64,000 bases of DNA from the NCBI GenBank assembly GCA_001942185.1, contig MKJV01000102.1, positions 1 through 64,000 of the forward strand. The letters are read 5' to 3'. This DNA comes from Pseudonocardia sp. CNS-004. Lineage in GTDB: Bacteria; Actinomycetota; Actinomycetes; Mycobacteriales; Pseudonocardiaceae. Positions within the stretch are counted from its first letter, which is position 1; each line of letters begins with the position of its first letter. A program made the position numbers and the translations under genes. Shown one piece after another: positions 9,026 to 18,779 of the stretch. Below the pieces are notes generated by a model. It ran no database searches and had not been told where the DNA came from. It saw only the letters and a list, made by a program, of their open reading frames with translations.

Positions 9026-10405
9026 ATGCGTACCGGCGACCAGGTCGTGCAGGACCTCCCCTGGAAGTGGGGAGTGCAAGGCAAGATCTTCATCATCGGC
9101 GGGCTCGGCTACATGTTCGACGCCTGGGACGTCGCCCTCAACGGCTTCCTCACCCCGCTGCTCGGCACCGAGTTCGGGCTCTCCACCGGCCAGCGCGGGC
9201 TCGTCGCCACGGCGAACCTCGTCGGTATGGCCGTGGGTGCCGTCGCGTGGGGCACGGTGGCCGACCGGGTGGGCCGCAAGCGCGCCTTCAGCATCACGTT
9301 GCTGATCTTCGCGTTGTTCTCCGTGCTGGGCGCGCTGTCGCCGAGCTGGGAGATCTTCCTGGTGCTGCGGTTCCTCGCGGGTGTCGGCCTGGGCGGATGC
9401 ATCCCCGTCGACTACGCGCTGGTCAGCGAGTTCTCCCCGAAGAAGCAGCGCGGCCGCGTGCTCGCCGCGATGGACGGGTGGTGGCCGGTGGGCACCACGC
9501 TCGCCGGGGTCTCGGCCACGCTGCTGGTGCCGGTGTCGGGCAACTGGCGCTGGATGCTCGCGCTGATGGTGCTGCCCGCGCTGCTGCTGTTCTGGGTGCG
9601 CCGCGGCATCCCCGAGTCGCCGCTCTACCTGGCCCGCACCGGCCGTGAGGCCGAGGCCCGCGCCGTGATCGACGACCTCGTCATGCGGACCGGTGCCCCC
9701 CACGAGCCGTACGAGATCCCGGCCGTCGCCGCGACCGTGCAGCGGCGTCGCGGGGTCGCCGCCGCGCTCGAGCAGCTGCGCCTGGTCTGGGCGTTCAACC
9801 CGCGGATCACCTCCGTCGCATGGGCGCTGTTCATCTCCGTGATGCTCGTCTACTACGCGGCGCTGTCCTGGATGCCGTCGATCCTGCGCGCGCAGGGCAT
9901 GGACCAGGTCGCCGCCTTCGCCGGTACGACGATCATGAACGCGGTCGGGATCCTCGGCGTGATCACCGCCGTGCTGCTCGTGGAGGTCGTCGGCCGCAAG
10001 TGGGTGATCGCGGTGGCCGGCCCGGCAGCCGCGGCGGCGCTCGTGGTGTTCGCGCTGGTCCTCGACGTGCCGGCGGCCGCCATTGCGATGATCGCGGTGT
10101 TCGGCTTCCTGTCGCTGACGGTGATCCCGGTGATGTACGCCTACGTCTCCGAGCTGTACCCGACGCCGCTGCGCGCCAGCGGCTTCGGCTGGGCGTCGTC
10201 GTCGAGCCGGGCCGTCACCGGGTTCGCGCCGCTGCTGTTCGGCAGCGTGCTGTGGCCGGTGCTCGGCCTGCCGCTGACGTTCACGCTGCTCGGGGTGCTG
10301 GTGCTCGCCGCCGTGCTGTGGATGACCGTCGCGGCGCCGGAGACGCGGGGCCGCGAGCTCGACAACATCACCGGTGACGAGTCGCTGGTGATCACGTCGG
10401 CGTGA
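9026..10405 (+). CDS. nicT: MFS transporter, aromatic acid:H+ symporter type (nicotinate uptake)
   Basis: An inner-membrane permease of 459 aa with about 12 hydrophobic segments. The MFS signature is GTVADRVGRKRAF in the first cytoplasmic loop. The CIPVDYALVSEFSPKKQRG stretch is typical of the aromatic acid:H+ symporter branch (PcaK/BenK/NicT). Its position between nicC and the nicotinate hydroxylase genes suggests nicotinate or 6-hydroxynicotinate as substrate (inference). It begins 25 bases after nicC, and its stop overlaps the next start as GTGA. Confidence 0.83.
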   Translation: MRTGDQVVQDLPWKWGVQGKIFIIGGLGYMFDAWDVALNGFLTPLLGTEFGLSTGQRGLVATANLVGMAVGAVAWGTVADRVGRKRAFSITLLIFALFSVLGALSPSWEIFLVLRFLAGVGLGGCIPVDYALVSEFSPKKQRGRVLAAMDGWWPVGTTLAGVSATLLVPVSGNWRWMLALMVLPALLLFWVRRGIPESPLYLARTGREAEARAVIDDLVMRTGAPHEPYEIPAVAATVQRRRGVAAALEQLRLVWAFNPRITSVAWALFISVMLVYYAALSWMPSILRAQGMDQVAAFAGTTIMNAVGILGVITAVLLVEVVGRKWVIAVAGPAAAAALVVFALVLDVPAAAIAMIAVFGFLSLTVIPVMYAYVSELYPTPLRASGFGWASSSSRAVTGFAPLLFGSVLWPVLGLPLTFTLLGVLVLAAVLWMTVAAPETRGRELDNITGDESLVITSA

Positions 10406-11213
10406 AGCCCGCAGCGTTCACCTACCACCGCGCCCGGACCGTCGCGGCGCGGTGGGGCTGCTCGCCGAGCTCGGGACGACGCGAAGGTCATCGCGGGCGG
10501 GCAGAGCCTCGTCGCGATGATGAACTTCCGCCTGGCCCGGCCCGAGCACCTGATCGACATCGCCCGGATCCCGGGCCTCGACACGATTTCCCGGGACGGA
10601 GACGCGCTCCGCGTCGGCGCGCTGGTCACCCACCACGCCGTCGAGACCGCGGACCTCGGCCCTGGCTTCCGAGTGCTGTCCGGCGCCATGCGCTGGGTGG
10701 GGCACCTGCCCATCCGCACCCGTGGCACGGTCGCGGCAGCATCGCGCACGCCGACGCCACCGCCGAGTGGTGCCTGCTCGCGGTGCTGCTGGACGCGCGG
10801 ATCGTGGTGGAAGGCCGGCCGGGCGGCGGGAGATCCCCGCGGGGGAGTTCTTCCAGGGCGTGTTCACCACGGCGCTGGAACCCGACGAGCTGATCGTCGA
10901 GGTCGTGTTCCCGCGCCCGGCGCCGCGGGCGGCCCTGACGGAGTTCGCCGAGCGGCGCGGCGACTTCGCGATCGTGGCGGCAGCGGTGGATCTCGACGCC
11001 CCGCGCGTCGTGCTCGGCGGCGTCGCCCCCGTCCCGCTGCGGGTGCCCGAAGCGGAGGCGGCGCTGGCCGGGGGAGCGGTGGCGGCCGAGGTCGGTGCGG
11101 CCGCGGCGGAGGCCATCGACGTTCGTGACGAGCCGGGGGTGAGTGCGCATTACCGGCGCGGGCTCGTCCGGACGCTCGTCGCCCGAGCCTGCGAGGAGGC
11201 CGCAGCCCGGTGA
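10402..11213 (+). CDS. Nicotinate hydroxylase, FAD-binding medium subunit (four frameshifts)
   Basis: CoxM/xanthine-dehydrogenase-type FAD subunit of about 271 aa. Recognisable parts are KVIAGGQSLVAMMNFRLARP (FAD contact), IRTRGTVGGSIAHADATAEW and EIPAGEFFQGVFTT. The reading frame is lost at about 10444, 10473, 10732 and 10815; each is repaired by a single G or C and gives continuous family sequence. It passes electrons from the iron-sulfur subunit to an acceptor. Translationally coupled at both ends (GTGA overlaps). Whether the enzyme acts on nicotinate, making 6-hydroxynicotinate, is inferred from the surrounding pathway. Confidence 0.8.
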
Positions 11214-13566
11214 GTGAGCCACGTTTCCGCAGGGACGGCGCCTGGGTGGGTGCTTCCGTCCCGCGCCGCGAGGATCCCCGCCTGCTGGCGGGCCGTGGCC
11301 GGTTCGTCGACGACATCGCCCTGCCCGGCATGCTGCACGCCCAGTTCGTGCGCAGCACCGTGGCGCACGGCCGGGTCGTCGCCGTCGACCTCGACGAGGT
11401 GCGTGCGGTGCCCGGGGTCGTGGCGGCGTTCTCGGCGGCCGACCTCGTCCTCGGCGACGTCACCGCCCTGCTCGACCGCCCGCCGCACGAGTTCGTGCCC
11501 ACTTCGATGCCGGTGCTGGCCCGCGACAAGGTCCGCTACGTCGGCGAGCCCGTCGCCGTCGTGGTCGCCCGCGACCCGTACGCCGCCGAGGACGGCGTCG
11601 AGGCCGCCGTCGTCGAGTACGAGGACCTGGAGCCGGTCGTCAGCGACACCGCCGCCCTCGCCGACGACGCCCCGCTCGTCCACGCCGAGGCCCCGCGCAA
11701 CACGCTCGTCGACGTCTCGCTGTTCGCCACCGAGGGCATCGACGACGTGTTCGCCGAGGCGCCGTGCGTCGTGCGGGTGCAGACCAGGACCGGCAGGCAG
11801 AACGCGCTCCCCCTCGAAACCCGCGGCGTCGTCGCGGCATGGGACGACCGCGACGAGCAGCTCCACGTGCAGACCAACACGCAGATCCCGCACCAGGTGC
11901 GCACCGTGCTCGCGGGCTGCGCCGGCCTGGACGAGAAGCAGGTGCGCGTCACCGTCCCGGACATGGGCGGCGGGTTCGGGCAGAAGTGCGTGGTGGGGCG
12001 CGAGGAGATCGCCGCCGCGGCCGCGGCACTGCGGCTGCGCCGCCCGGTGAAGTGGATCGAGGACCGCCGCGACGCCCTCACCGCCGCGTTCCTCGCCCGC
12101 GAGCAGCGCTACGACGTGCGCGCCGCGTTCGACGCCGACGGCCACATCCTCGGCATGGACGCGACGTGGTCTGCGACATGGGCGCCTACTCCTGCTACCC
12201 GTTCACGGCCGGGATCGAGCCGCTGATGGCGTCGGCGGAGATGCCCTCGGTGTACAAGGTGCCCGCGTACCGGGTGCGCGGCCGGGCGATCACCACCAAC
12301 AAGGCGCCCACCGGCCCGTACCGCGGGGTGAGCCGGCCGCAGTACGTGATGGTGGTGGAACGGCTGATGGAGCGGGCGCCCGGGAGCTGGGGATCGACCC
12401 GGTCGAGATCCGCCGCCGCAACGTGATCACCGTCTTCCCGTACACCGGCGTCAACCGCATCACCTACGACCCCGGCTCGTACCGGGAGTCCCTCGATCTG
12501 TGCGAGCGGGTGCTGCGCGACGAAGGCTGGTACGGGGTGCGCGACTCCGGCCGCGTGATCGGCATCGGCTACTCCTGCTTCTCCGAGCGCACCGGCTACG
12601 GTTCCGGCGCGTTCGCGCAGCGGAAGATGCAGGTGGTGCCGGGGTTCGACATCTCGGAGATCCGGATGGACGTCTCCGGCACGGTGTCCGTCACCACCGG
12701 CACGATGAGCCACGGCCAGAGCCACGAGACGACGATGGCCCAGATCGTGGCCGACCGGCTCGGGCTCGACATCGCGCAGGTCAAGATCGTGCAGGGCGAC
12801 ACCGACCGGATCACCTACGGCTTCGGTTCCTTCGCCAGCCGCTCGATCACGATCGGCGGCAGCGCGGTCGCGGCCGCGTCGGAGAAGCTCGGCGACCAGC
12901 TGCGGGAGATCGCGGCGCACCTCCTCGACGCCGACGTCGACGCGTGCGAGCTGGACGGCGCGGGCGGCGTGCGGCTGCGGGACGACCCGGAGCGGCGCCT
13001 CTCGTTCGCCGAGCTGGCCGACGTCGCCTACCTGCGGGCGCACCTGCTCCCGAAGGCGTCGGGCCGGGGCTGACCGCGACCGCGAGCTTCGACGTGGCGG
13101 GCGACGGGACGTTCTCCAACGCCACCCACGGCGTCGTCGTCGAGCTCGATCCGGGCACCGGCGGCGTCGACATCCTGCGGTACGTGTGCGTCGAGGACTG
13201 CGGCGTGGCGATCCACCCGCAGATCGTCGAGGGCCAGTGCCGCGGCGGGATCGCGCAGGGCATTGCGGGGGCGCTGTTCGAGCAGGTCACCTACGACGAC
13301 GCCGGGCAGCCCCTCGCCCCGAGCCTGATGGAGTACAAGGTGCCGACCGCCGCCGAGATCCCCGACATCGCCATCCACCACCTCGAGACGCCCTGCACGT
13401 TCACCGCGAACGGCGCCAAGGCGCGGGGGAGGGCGGCACCATCGGCGCGCCCGCCGCCGTGCTCAACGCGGTGAACGACGCGCTGCGCGGCACCGGCGTG
13501 GAGCTGGACGACACCCCGATCGCCCGTGAGGCCGTCCACCGGGCCCTGGAGAGAACCCATGTCTGA
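11210..13566 (+). CDS. Nicotinate hydroxylase, molybdopterin large subunit (four frameshifts)
   Basis: CoxL/xanthine-dehydrogenase-type molybdenum subunit of about 786 aa, with the catalytic Mo centre. The N-terminal domain is recognisable from VGASVPRREDPRLLAGRGRF. Cofactor segments include DMGGGFGQK, APTGPYRGVSRPQ, GTMSHGQSHETTMAQI and FGSFASRS. The C-terminal EGGTIGAPAAVLNAVNDAL with a distal Glu segment is typical. Frame breaks at about 12165, 12377, 13062 and 13420 are each restored by one G. The partner genes on both sides overlap it by a few bases. Unlike Pseudomonas NicB, no cytochrome c domains are attached, so electrons probably pass through the FAD subunit. Confidence 0.84.
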
Positions 13567-14050
13567 GATCCAGCTCGTCGAGCTCACCGTCAACGGCGAG
13601 CGCCGCGACCTCGCCGTCGAGCCCCGCCGCACGCTCGTCGACGTGCTGCGCCACGACCTCGGCCTCACCGGCACCCACGTGGGCTGTGAGCACGGGATCT
13701 GCGGCGCGTGCACCGTGCTCGTCGACGGGGCGCCCGTGCGGGCGTGCCTCGTGTTCGCCGCGCAGGTCGAGGACGCCGACATCCGCACCGTCGAGTCGCT
13801 CGCCGAGCCGGACGGTTCGCTGTCGGACCTGCAGCGGGAGTTCTCCGCGCACCACGGGCTGCAGTGCGGGTTCTGCACGCCCGGGTTCCTGATGCTCGCG
13901 CAGGGCTTCCTCGCCGAGCGACCCGATGCGACGAAGGAGGAGATCCGCGAGGTGGTGGCGTCCAACCTGTGCCGGTGCACGGGCTACCAGACGATCGTCG
14001 AGGCGGTGGACGCCTGCGCGGTCCGCCGTCGCCAGGGGAGCTGCGCATGA
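13559..14050 (+). CDS. Nicotinate hydroxylase, 2Fe-2S small subunit
   Basis: CoxS-type subunit of 163 aa with two [2Fe-2S] clusters. The plant-ferredoxin cluster is bound by C43, C48, C51 and C63 (GCEHGICGAC). The second cluster is bound by C103, C106, C138 and C140 (CGFCTPG and CRCTGY). Intact. The ATG overlaps the end of the large-subunit gene by 8 bases, and its own stop overlaps the amidase start as ATGA. The order medium-large-small is the standard one for three-subunit molybdenum hydroxylases. Confidence 0.93.
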   Translation: MSEIQLVELTVNGERRDLAVEPRRTLVDVLRHDLGLTGTHVGCEHGICGACTVLVDGAPVRACLVFAAQVEDADIRTVESLAEPDGSLSDLQREFSAHHGLQCGFCTPGFLMLAQGFLAERPDATKEEIREVVASNLCRCTGYQTIVEAVDACAVRRRQGSCA

Positions 14051-14673
14051 CCGACGCGATCTACGCACGCGCGGGTTTCGGGGCGGCGGTGCAGCGAGGG
14101 GAGCGGCCCGCGATCGTCGTGGTCGACCTGACGAACGGCTTCACCGACCCGGCGTCGCCGACCGGCGCGGACCTCTCGGAGGTCGTGGCGGCCACCGCGG
14201 AGCTGATCGAGGCCGGGCGGGCGGCCGGCGTGCCGGTGGTGTTCACGACGATCGCCTACACGCCGGCCGAGGCCGACGGCGACGCGATCACCTGGCTCAC
14301 CAAGGCGCCGGGCATGCGGGCCCTGCGCGAGGGCAGTCGCGAGGTGGCGATCGACGACCGGCTGCCGGTCGAGCCGGGCGACCACCTGATCACGAAGAAG
14401 GGCGCGTCCGCCTTCTTCGGCACCGGCCTCGCCGCGCTGCTCACGGGCCTGCGCGTGGACACCGTGCTGGTCTGCGGGGCCACCACCAGCGGCTGCGTCC
14501 GCGCCACCGCCGTGGACGCCGTGCAGAGCGGGTTCTCGGTGCTCGTCCCGCGGCAGTGCGTCGGCGACCGCGCGCAGGGGCCGCACGAGGCGAACCTGTT
14601 CGACATCCAGGCCAAGTACGGCGACGTGATCGAGCTGGACGACGCCATGGGCTACCTGAAGGTGGTGCGATGA
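14047..14673 (+). CDS. nicF: Maleamate amidohydrolase (isochorismatase family)
   Basis: A cysteine hydrolase of 208 aa that would split maleamate into maleate and ammonia. Triad: D27 in VVVDLTNGF, K117 or K118 in ITKKGASAF, and C150 in TTSGCVRAT. The sequence resembles NicF and N-carbamoylsarcosine amidase. Intact and overlapped by 4 bases on each side within the nic operon. The specific substrate is inferred from the neighbouring deformylase and maleate isomerase. Confidence 0.85.
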   Translation: MTDAIYARAGFGAAVQRGERPAIVVVDLTNGFTDPASPTGADLSEVVAATAELIEAGRAAGVPVVFTTIAYTPAEADGDAITWLTKAPGMRALREGSREVAIDDRLPVEPGDHLITKKGASAFFGTGLAALLTGLRVDTVLVCGATTSGCVRATAVDAVQSGFSVLVPRQCVGDRAQGPHEANLFDIQAKYGDVIELDDAMGYLKVVR

Positions 14674-15490
14674 GGGCCGTGCTGCAGTCCGCCCTGGCCG
14701 ACCTCGCCGACGTACCGGCGCAGTCGCGCTGGGTCCGCTCCGGTGAGCTGCGGCTGCACGTCCTCGACTACGGCGGTTCCGGCGTCCCCCTGGTGATCCT
14801 GCCCGGGATCACCAGCCCGGCGATCACCATGGACTTCGTGGCGCGGGCGCTCACCGACCTCGTCCGGCCGATCGTGGTGGACGTCCGCGGCCGGGGGCTC
14901 TCCGACTCCGGCACGTCCTACACGCTGGACGACTACGCCGATGACACCGTCGCGGTGCTCGACGGCCTGGACCGGCCGCTGCTGATGGGGCACTCGATGG
15001 GCGCGCGGATCGCGGCCGTCGTCGCGGCTCGCGGTGTGCCGTTGCGGGGCAGCGTGCTCGTCGACCCGCCGATGAGCGGGCCGGGACGCGGCCCGTACCC
15101 GACCACCTTGGAGGCGTTCCTCGGCCAGCTGCGGGAAGCGCAGCGCGGCACCGATGCCGACGAGGTGGCCCGCTCGTGGCCGCGCTGGCCCCGCCGGGAG
15201 CAGGAGCTGCGGGCGCGCTGGCTGTCCAGCTGCGACGCCGAGGCGGTCGAGGCCACGCACGCCGGGTTCGAGAGCGAGGACTTCTTCACGACCTGGCCGA
15301 ACGTGCCCGCCCCGACAGTGCTCCTGCACGGCGGGGCGAGCCCGGTCGTCACGGCGGCCGGTGCGGCGGAGGCGGCGACGCCAACCCGGCGGCCCGGCTC
15401 GTGGAGGTGCCAGGGGCCGGACACATGGTGTTCTGGGACGAGCGAGCGGCCGCGCTCCAGCTGCTGCGGGAGGCCCTCGCCAGCTGGTGA
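14670..15490 (+). CDS. nicD: N-formylmaleamate deformylase (frameshift in sequence)
   Basis: An alpha/beta hydrolase of about 273 aa converting N-formylmaleamate to maleamate and formate. The nucleophile is S109 in MGHSMGAR. VLVDPPMSGPGRGPYP closely matches the NicD signature stretch, and LPGITSPAIT is also shared. The histidine lies in GAGHMVFWDE. The frame breaks near 15375, where one G is needed (EAGDANPAARL). Last gene of the rightward nic operon; a strong hairpin follows. Confidence 0.88.
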
Positions 15491-15523
15491 CGGGCTCCTG
15501 CTCGGAACCGTCGGCGCGGCACC

Positions 15524-15588
15524 GTGATCATCAGACTGGCGCGTTTCCCGATGCCAGGCGTCGGGAAACGCGCCCATCTGCCGATCAC
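15524..15588. terminator. 65-bp palindrome between convergent nicD and gntR
   Basis: The inner arms GGCGCGTTTCCCGA (15538-15551) and TCGGGAAACGCGCC (15561-15574) pair perfectly around a 9-nt loop. The outer GTGATC (15524-15529) and GATCAC (15583-15588) are symmetric about the same centre. The right end overlaps the gntR stop. Probable bidirectional terminator. It shares its GATC-bounded layout with the elements at 18.3, 22.2 and 25.3 kb. Confidence 0.75.
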
Positions 15589-16256
15589 TCCCGCGCGAGG
15601 AGGTCCTGCCAGTAGCTGTCGGCGCCGGAGATGTGGGCGTCGAGCAGCCGGACGGCACGCTCCTCGTCGCGGTCGACGATCGCGTCGAGGATCTCCTCGT
15701 GCTCGCGCAGGGACTGGCGGCGCCGGGCCGGGTTGCCGAAGTAGATCGCCCGCCTCCGCTCCGTCATCAGGTAGAAGACGTTGACCAGGCGCCCGAGCAC
15801 CGCGTTCTGGGTGGCCCGCACGATCCCGGTGTGGAAGACGCGGTCCAGCTCGGAGATGCGGGTGGCGTCGTCCAGGGCGTCCTCCCAGCCTGCGAGGCAG
15901 CGGCGGAGCACCTCGATGTCCTCCTCGCGGTGGCGGCGGCAGGCCAGCCGGGCGGCCTCCAGCTCCTGGATGCGGCGGACCTCGCCCGCCTGGTCACCCT
16001 CGTCGCCGGGCAGGGGGATGCCGATCTCGGTGAACAGGCGCAGCGCCTCGATGCTGGCCGACTCGACCGTCAGGTACACCCCGGACTTCGGCCTGCGCTC
16101 GATCAGGCGCAGCGTCTCCAGCACCGACAGCGCCTCACGCACCTGGGTGCGGCTCGCCCGGAACCGCTCGGCGAGCTCCCGCTCCGAGGGCGCGCGCTCG
16201 TTGGGCCCGTATCCGCGGGACAGGAGCAGGGGGATGATCTCCGCCACCAGGTTCAT
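15585..16256 (-). CDS. GntR-family regulator, FadR/FCD subfamily
   Basis: A protein of 223 aa. The N-terminal winged helix includes APSERELAERFRASRTQVREAL. An all-helical FCD ligand domain follows, with acidic/His ligand-site residues in ELDRVFHTGIV and REHEEILDAI. Intact. It is divergent from the RraA/enolase-type pair, and a palindrome sits between them, so it probably controls those genes and itself in response to an organic acid. Less likely it controls the nic genes, which end convergently with it. Confidence 0.88.
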   Translation of the reverse strand: MNLVAEIIPLLLSRGYGPNERAPSERELAERFRASRTQVREALSVLETLRLIERRPKSGVYLTVESASIEALRLFTEIGIPLPGDEGDQAGEVRRIQELEAARLACRRHREEDIEVLRRCLAGWEDALDDATRISELDRVFHTGIVRATQNAVLGRLVNVFYLMTERRRAIYFGNPARRRQSLREHEEILDAIVDRDEERAVRLLDAHISGADSYWQDLLARE

Positions 16257-16265
16257 GGCCTTCCA

Positions 16266-16282
16266 ATCTGGTCTGGCCAGAT
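16266..16282. promoter_or_regulatory. Palindromic operator candidate for the GntR regulator
   Basis: ATCTGG and CCAGAT form 6-bp arms with a 5-nt spacer; inside them TCTGGCCAGA is a perfect 10-bp palindrome. It lies 10 bases upstream of the gntR start and about 50 bases before the RraA gene, as expected for an autoregulated divergent operator. Confidence 0.55.
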
Positions 16283-16334
16283 GTTAGCGTCGGCGGCGTC
16301 CCGGAAGCGACGAGCCGACGGAGGCCGTACGACA

Positions 16335-17032
16335 TTGGCGTCATCTGCAGAACTCGACCCTTCCGTACTGGACGCCCTGCGGGGCTACGACTCGCCGACC
16401 CTCGCCAATGCCATCGAGCTGTTCGAGGTGCGCCCGCGCGACGAGGGCTACATGAGCCACCAGGTGCGCTGCCTCTTCCCCGAGCTCGGGTGATGGTCGG
16501 CTACGCCGCCACCGCCACCATGCGGTCCCGCGGCCCCGGCGGGAGGGATCCGGAGCCGCTCACCGCACACGTGCAGGCGGTGCCGGGCCCGCGCATCGTG
16601 GTGGTGCAGGACCTCGACGACGAGCCCGCACACGGGGCGCTGTGGGGCGAGGTGATGGCCACGACGTTCACGGCGCTGGGCTGCCTGGGCACCGTCACCG
16701 ACGGATCGGTCCGCGACCTCGACGAGGCCCGCGCGATCGGCTTCCAGTTCTTCGCGCCCGCCGTCACCGTCTCGCACGGGTACGCGCGGGTCGAGGACGT
16801 CGGCGTACCGGTCACGGTCGGCGGGCTCACCGTCTCGCCCGGCGACCTGCTGCACGCCGACAAGCACGGGGTGCTGCACGTGCCCGCCGAGATCGCGGCC
16901 GAGCTCCCGGCGGCGGCCAACCGCGTGATCACCGCCGAGCAGGAGTACATCGCCTGGGTGCGATCCCCGGAGTTCGACCCGGCGCTGCTCGCCGAGCGCC
17001 GCACGAAGATGAAGGACGCGTTCACGCTGTGA
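16335..17032 (+). CDS. RraA-family protein (frameshift in sequence)
   Basis: About 232 aa of the RraA/4-hydroxy-4-methyl-2-oxoglutarate aldolase fold. The N-terminal YDSPTLANAIELF and the loop GTVTDGSVRDLDEARAIGF (Gly/Arg-Asp motif) are typical. Many members are aldolases or decarboxylases of small keto acids. The frame breaks near 16490: one G is needed to join FPELG to VMVGYAATA. The start is uncertain; TTG 16335 fits the family and has GGAGG about 11 bases upstream. It overlaps the downstream dehydratase by GTGA, suggesting a two-enzyme acid-degradation route. Confidence 0.78.
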
Positions 17033-18224
17033 AGATCTCGGCCGTCCGCCTCGTCGAGTACTCCGGCACGATGGACCACCCGGGCGCCTTCTGGGAGGAA
17101 CGGCTGATCCGCCCGGTCGACATCTACCCGCAGTTCCGGGCGGAGGGGGCGGAGTTCCTGCCCGGCGCAGGCCCCGACGCCCACCGCGTGACCTCGGTGT
17201 TCGTGCACATCGAGACGGACGCCGGCGTCACCGGCACCGCCGGCCCGATCACCCGCCAGCAGGCCTACCTCATCGCCACCGACCTGGCGTCACTGCTCGT
17301 GGGCCGCGACCCGCTCGCCACCGAGTTCCTGTGGGACGTCCTGTACCGGCACGCCGTCCACGGCCGCAAGGGCGTCGAGATGATGGCGATCAGCGCACTC
17401 GACTGCGCGCTGTGGGACCTCAAGGGCCGCCACCTCGGCGTGCCGGTGCACGTCCTGCTCGGCGGCCCGACCAGGGAGTCGATCCCGGCATACGCGTCGG
17501 CCCTCGGCTACTCCCTCGACCTCGACAGGCGCGCGAACGGGCTGCCGAGATCGCGGCGCTCGGCTACACCGCCACCAAGTGGTTCCCCCGCCACGGCCCG
17601 GTCGACGGCCGGGCGGGCGTCGAGGCCAACGTCGCACTGGTGGCGGCGCTGCGCGAGGCGGTCGGCGAGGGAGTCGACATCATGGTCGACGCCTGGATGT
17701 CGTGGGACGTGCCGTACGCGCTGCACATGGGGGAACGGCTCGCGGAGTACGCCCCGCGCTGGATCGAGGAGCCGGTGCTGCCGGACAAGCCGGCCTCCTA
17801 CGCCGAGATCACGCGGCGGATGCCCGGCGGGATCCTCGTCTCCGGCGCCGAGCACGAGTACACCCGCTGGGGCCTGCACCAGCTGATGGCCGCCGGCGCG
17901 ATGCACATCTACCAGCCCGACACCTACTGGGCCGGCGGCATCAGCGAGATGCTCAAGATCGCGGCGCTGGCCGGCACCTACGACGTGCAGCTGATCCCGC
18001 ACGGCCACTCGGTGCCCGCCAACACCCACTTCAGCTTCGCGCAGCCCCCGACGCTCACCCCGATGATCGAGTACCTGGTGAAGTGGAACACCCTGCACCA
18101 GTGGTTCCTCACCACCCCCGTCCACCCGGTGGACGGGAAGCTGACCCCGCCGACCGAACCCGGACTGGGCATGGACCTGGACGAGGACAAGATCGAGGCC
18201 CGCCGCGAGCTGACGTTCACCTGA
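17029..18224 (+). CDS. Enolase-superfamily sugar-acid dehydratase (frameshift in sequence)
   Basis: Mandelate racemase/muconate lactonizing enzyme family, about 398 aa. SALDCALWDLKGRHLGVPV is the conserved capping/barrel junction. Metal ligands are probably D in MVDAWMSWD, E in WIEEPVLPD and E in GAEHEYTRWG; the general-base His is in LIPHGHSVP. KWFPRHGP resembles rhamnonate-type dehydratases, but the substrate cannot be fixed. One base is missing near 17535. It follows the RraA gene with a GTGA overlap, and with it and the divergent GntR gene forms a small catabolic set. Confidence 0.82.
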
Positions 18225-18309
18225 CCTGAGCGCCGGTCGCACGAACGGCGCGCCCGCCCAGGCTGTCGCCCGACGGCCGGGCGGGCTTCGGCGGCGGCCG
18301 ACGCCGACA

Positions 18310-18658
18310 TGATCGTTGCGAGACCGCGCTCAGCGCCCCGCGGAGGGCGTCCTGCTGCGATTCGAGTCGATCATGCGGGCTTGATCGTTGCGAGATCGCG
18401 GTCGGCGTCCTGGGGAGGGCGTTCCGCCACGATTCGGATCGATCATGCGGGTGATCGTTGCGAGGCGGCGCTCGGCGTCCTGAGGAGGGCGTTTCGCGGC
18501 GATTCGGGTCGATCGTGCGGGCTTGATCGTTGCGACATCGCGCTCTGCGTCCTGCGGAGGGCGATCTGCCGCCATTCGGATCGATCATGCGAGGTTGATC
18601 GTTGCGAGATCGCACTGAGCGCCTCGTGAGGGCGCTTCCCAGCATCTCGGAAGGATCA
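18310..18658. repeat. Tandem array of five 64-bp TGATCG/CGATCA-bounded palindromic repeats
   Basis: The units are 18310-18373, 18382-18445, 18452-18515, 18524-18587 and 18596-18658. The first four are exactly 64 bp and the fifth is 63 bp. Each starts TGATCGTTGCGA and ends in a CGATCA-like hexamer, with spacers of 6-8 nt reading TGCGGG(CT). The two halves of a unit are imperfectly complementary. No CRISPR-type spacer diversity and no transposase are present. Function unknown; terminator, REP-like element or protein-binding array are all possible. Confidence 0.8.
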
Positions 18659-18743
18659 CCGGACCCCGATCTGTGCAAGAGCCGGGCCCGCACGCTCCGG
18701 GAGCGTCCCCGTTGCACGAACGGCACTTTCGATCGCACCTGGC

Positions 18744-18764
18744 GGACGAACGGCACTTTCGTCC
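18744..18764. terminator. Short hairpin downstream of DUF397 gene
   Basis: GGACGAA and TTCGTCC form a perfect 7-bp stem with a 7-nt loop. The 16-mer ACGAACGGCACTTTCG within it also occurs 30 bases earlier (18716-18731). It lies just beyond the DUF397 stop codon, so it may end that transcript. There is no T-run. Confidence 0.35.
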
Positions 18765-18779
18765 AGCGGGTGAGGGGGA

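Larger units (their letters stand above)
18225..18779. other. Intergenic region holding the palindrome array
   Basis: This 555-base stretch lies between the dehydratase and the DUF397 gene. It is occupied by the 64-bp repeat array (18310-18658) and a short hairpin (18744-18764). Open frames exist on both strands because the 70-72-bp period is nearly a multiple of three, but they encode only repeat-derived peptides and have no ribosome sites. Confidence 0.6.

Noticed and set aside
18310..18658. CRISPR array
   Set aside because: Units are palindromic throughout and linkers are only 6-8 nt and nearly constant, so there are no spacers; no cas genes are nearby.
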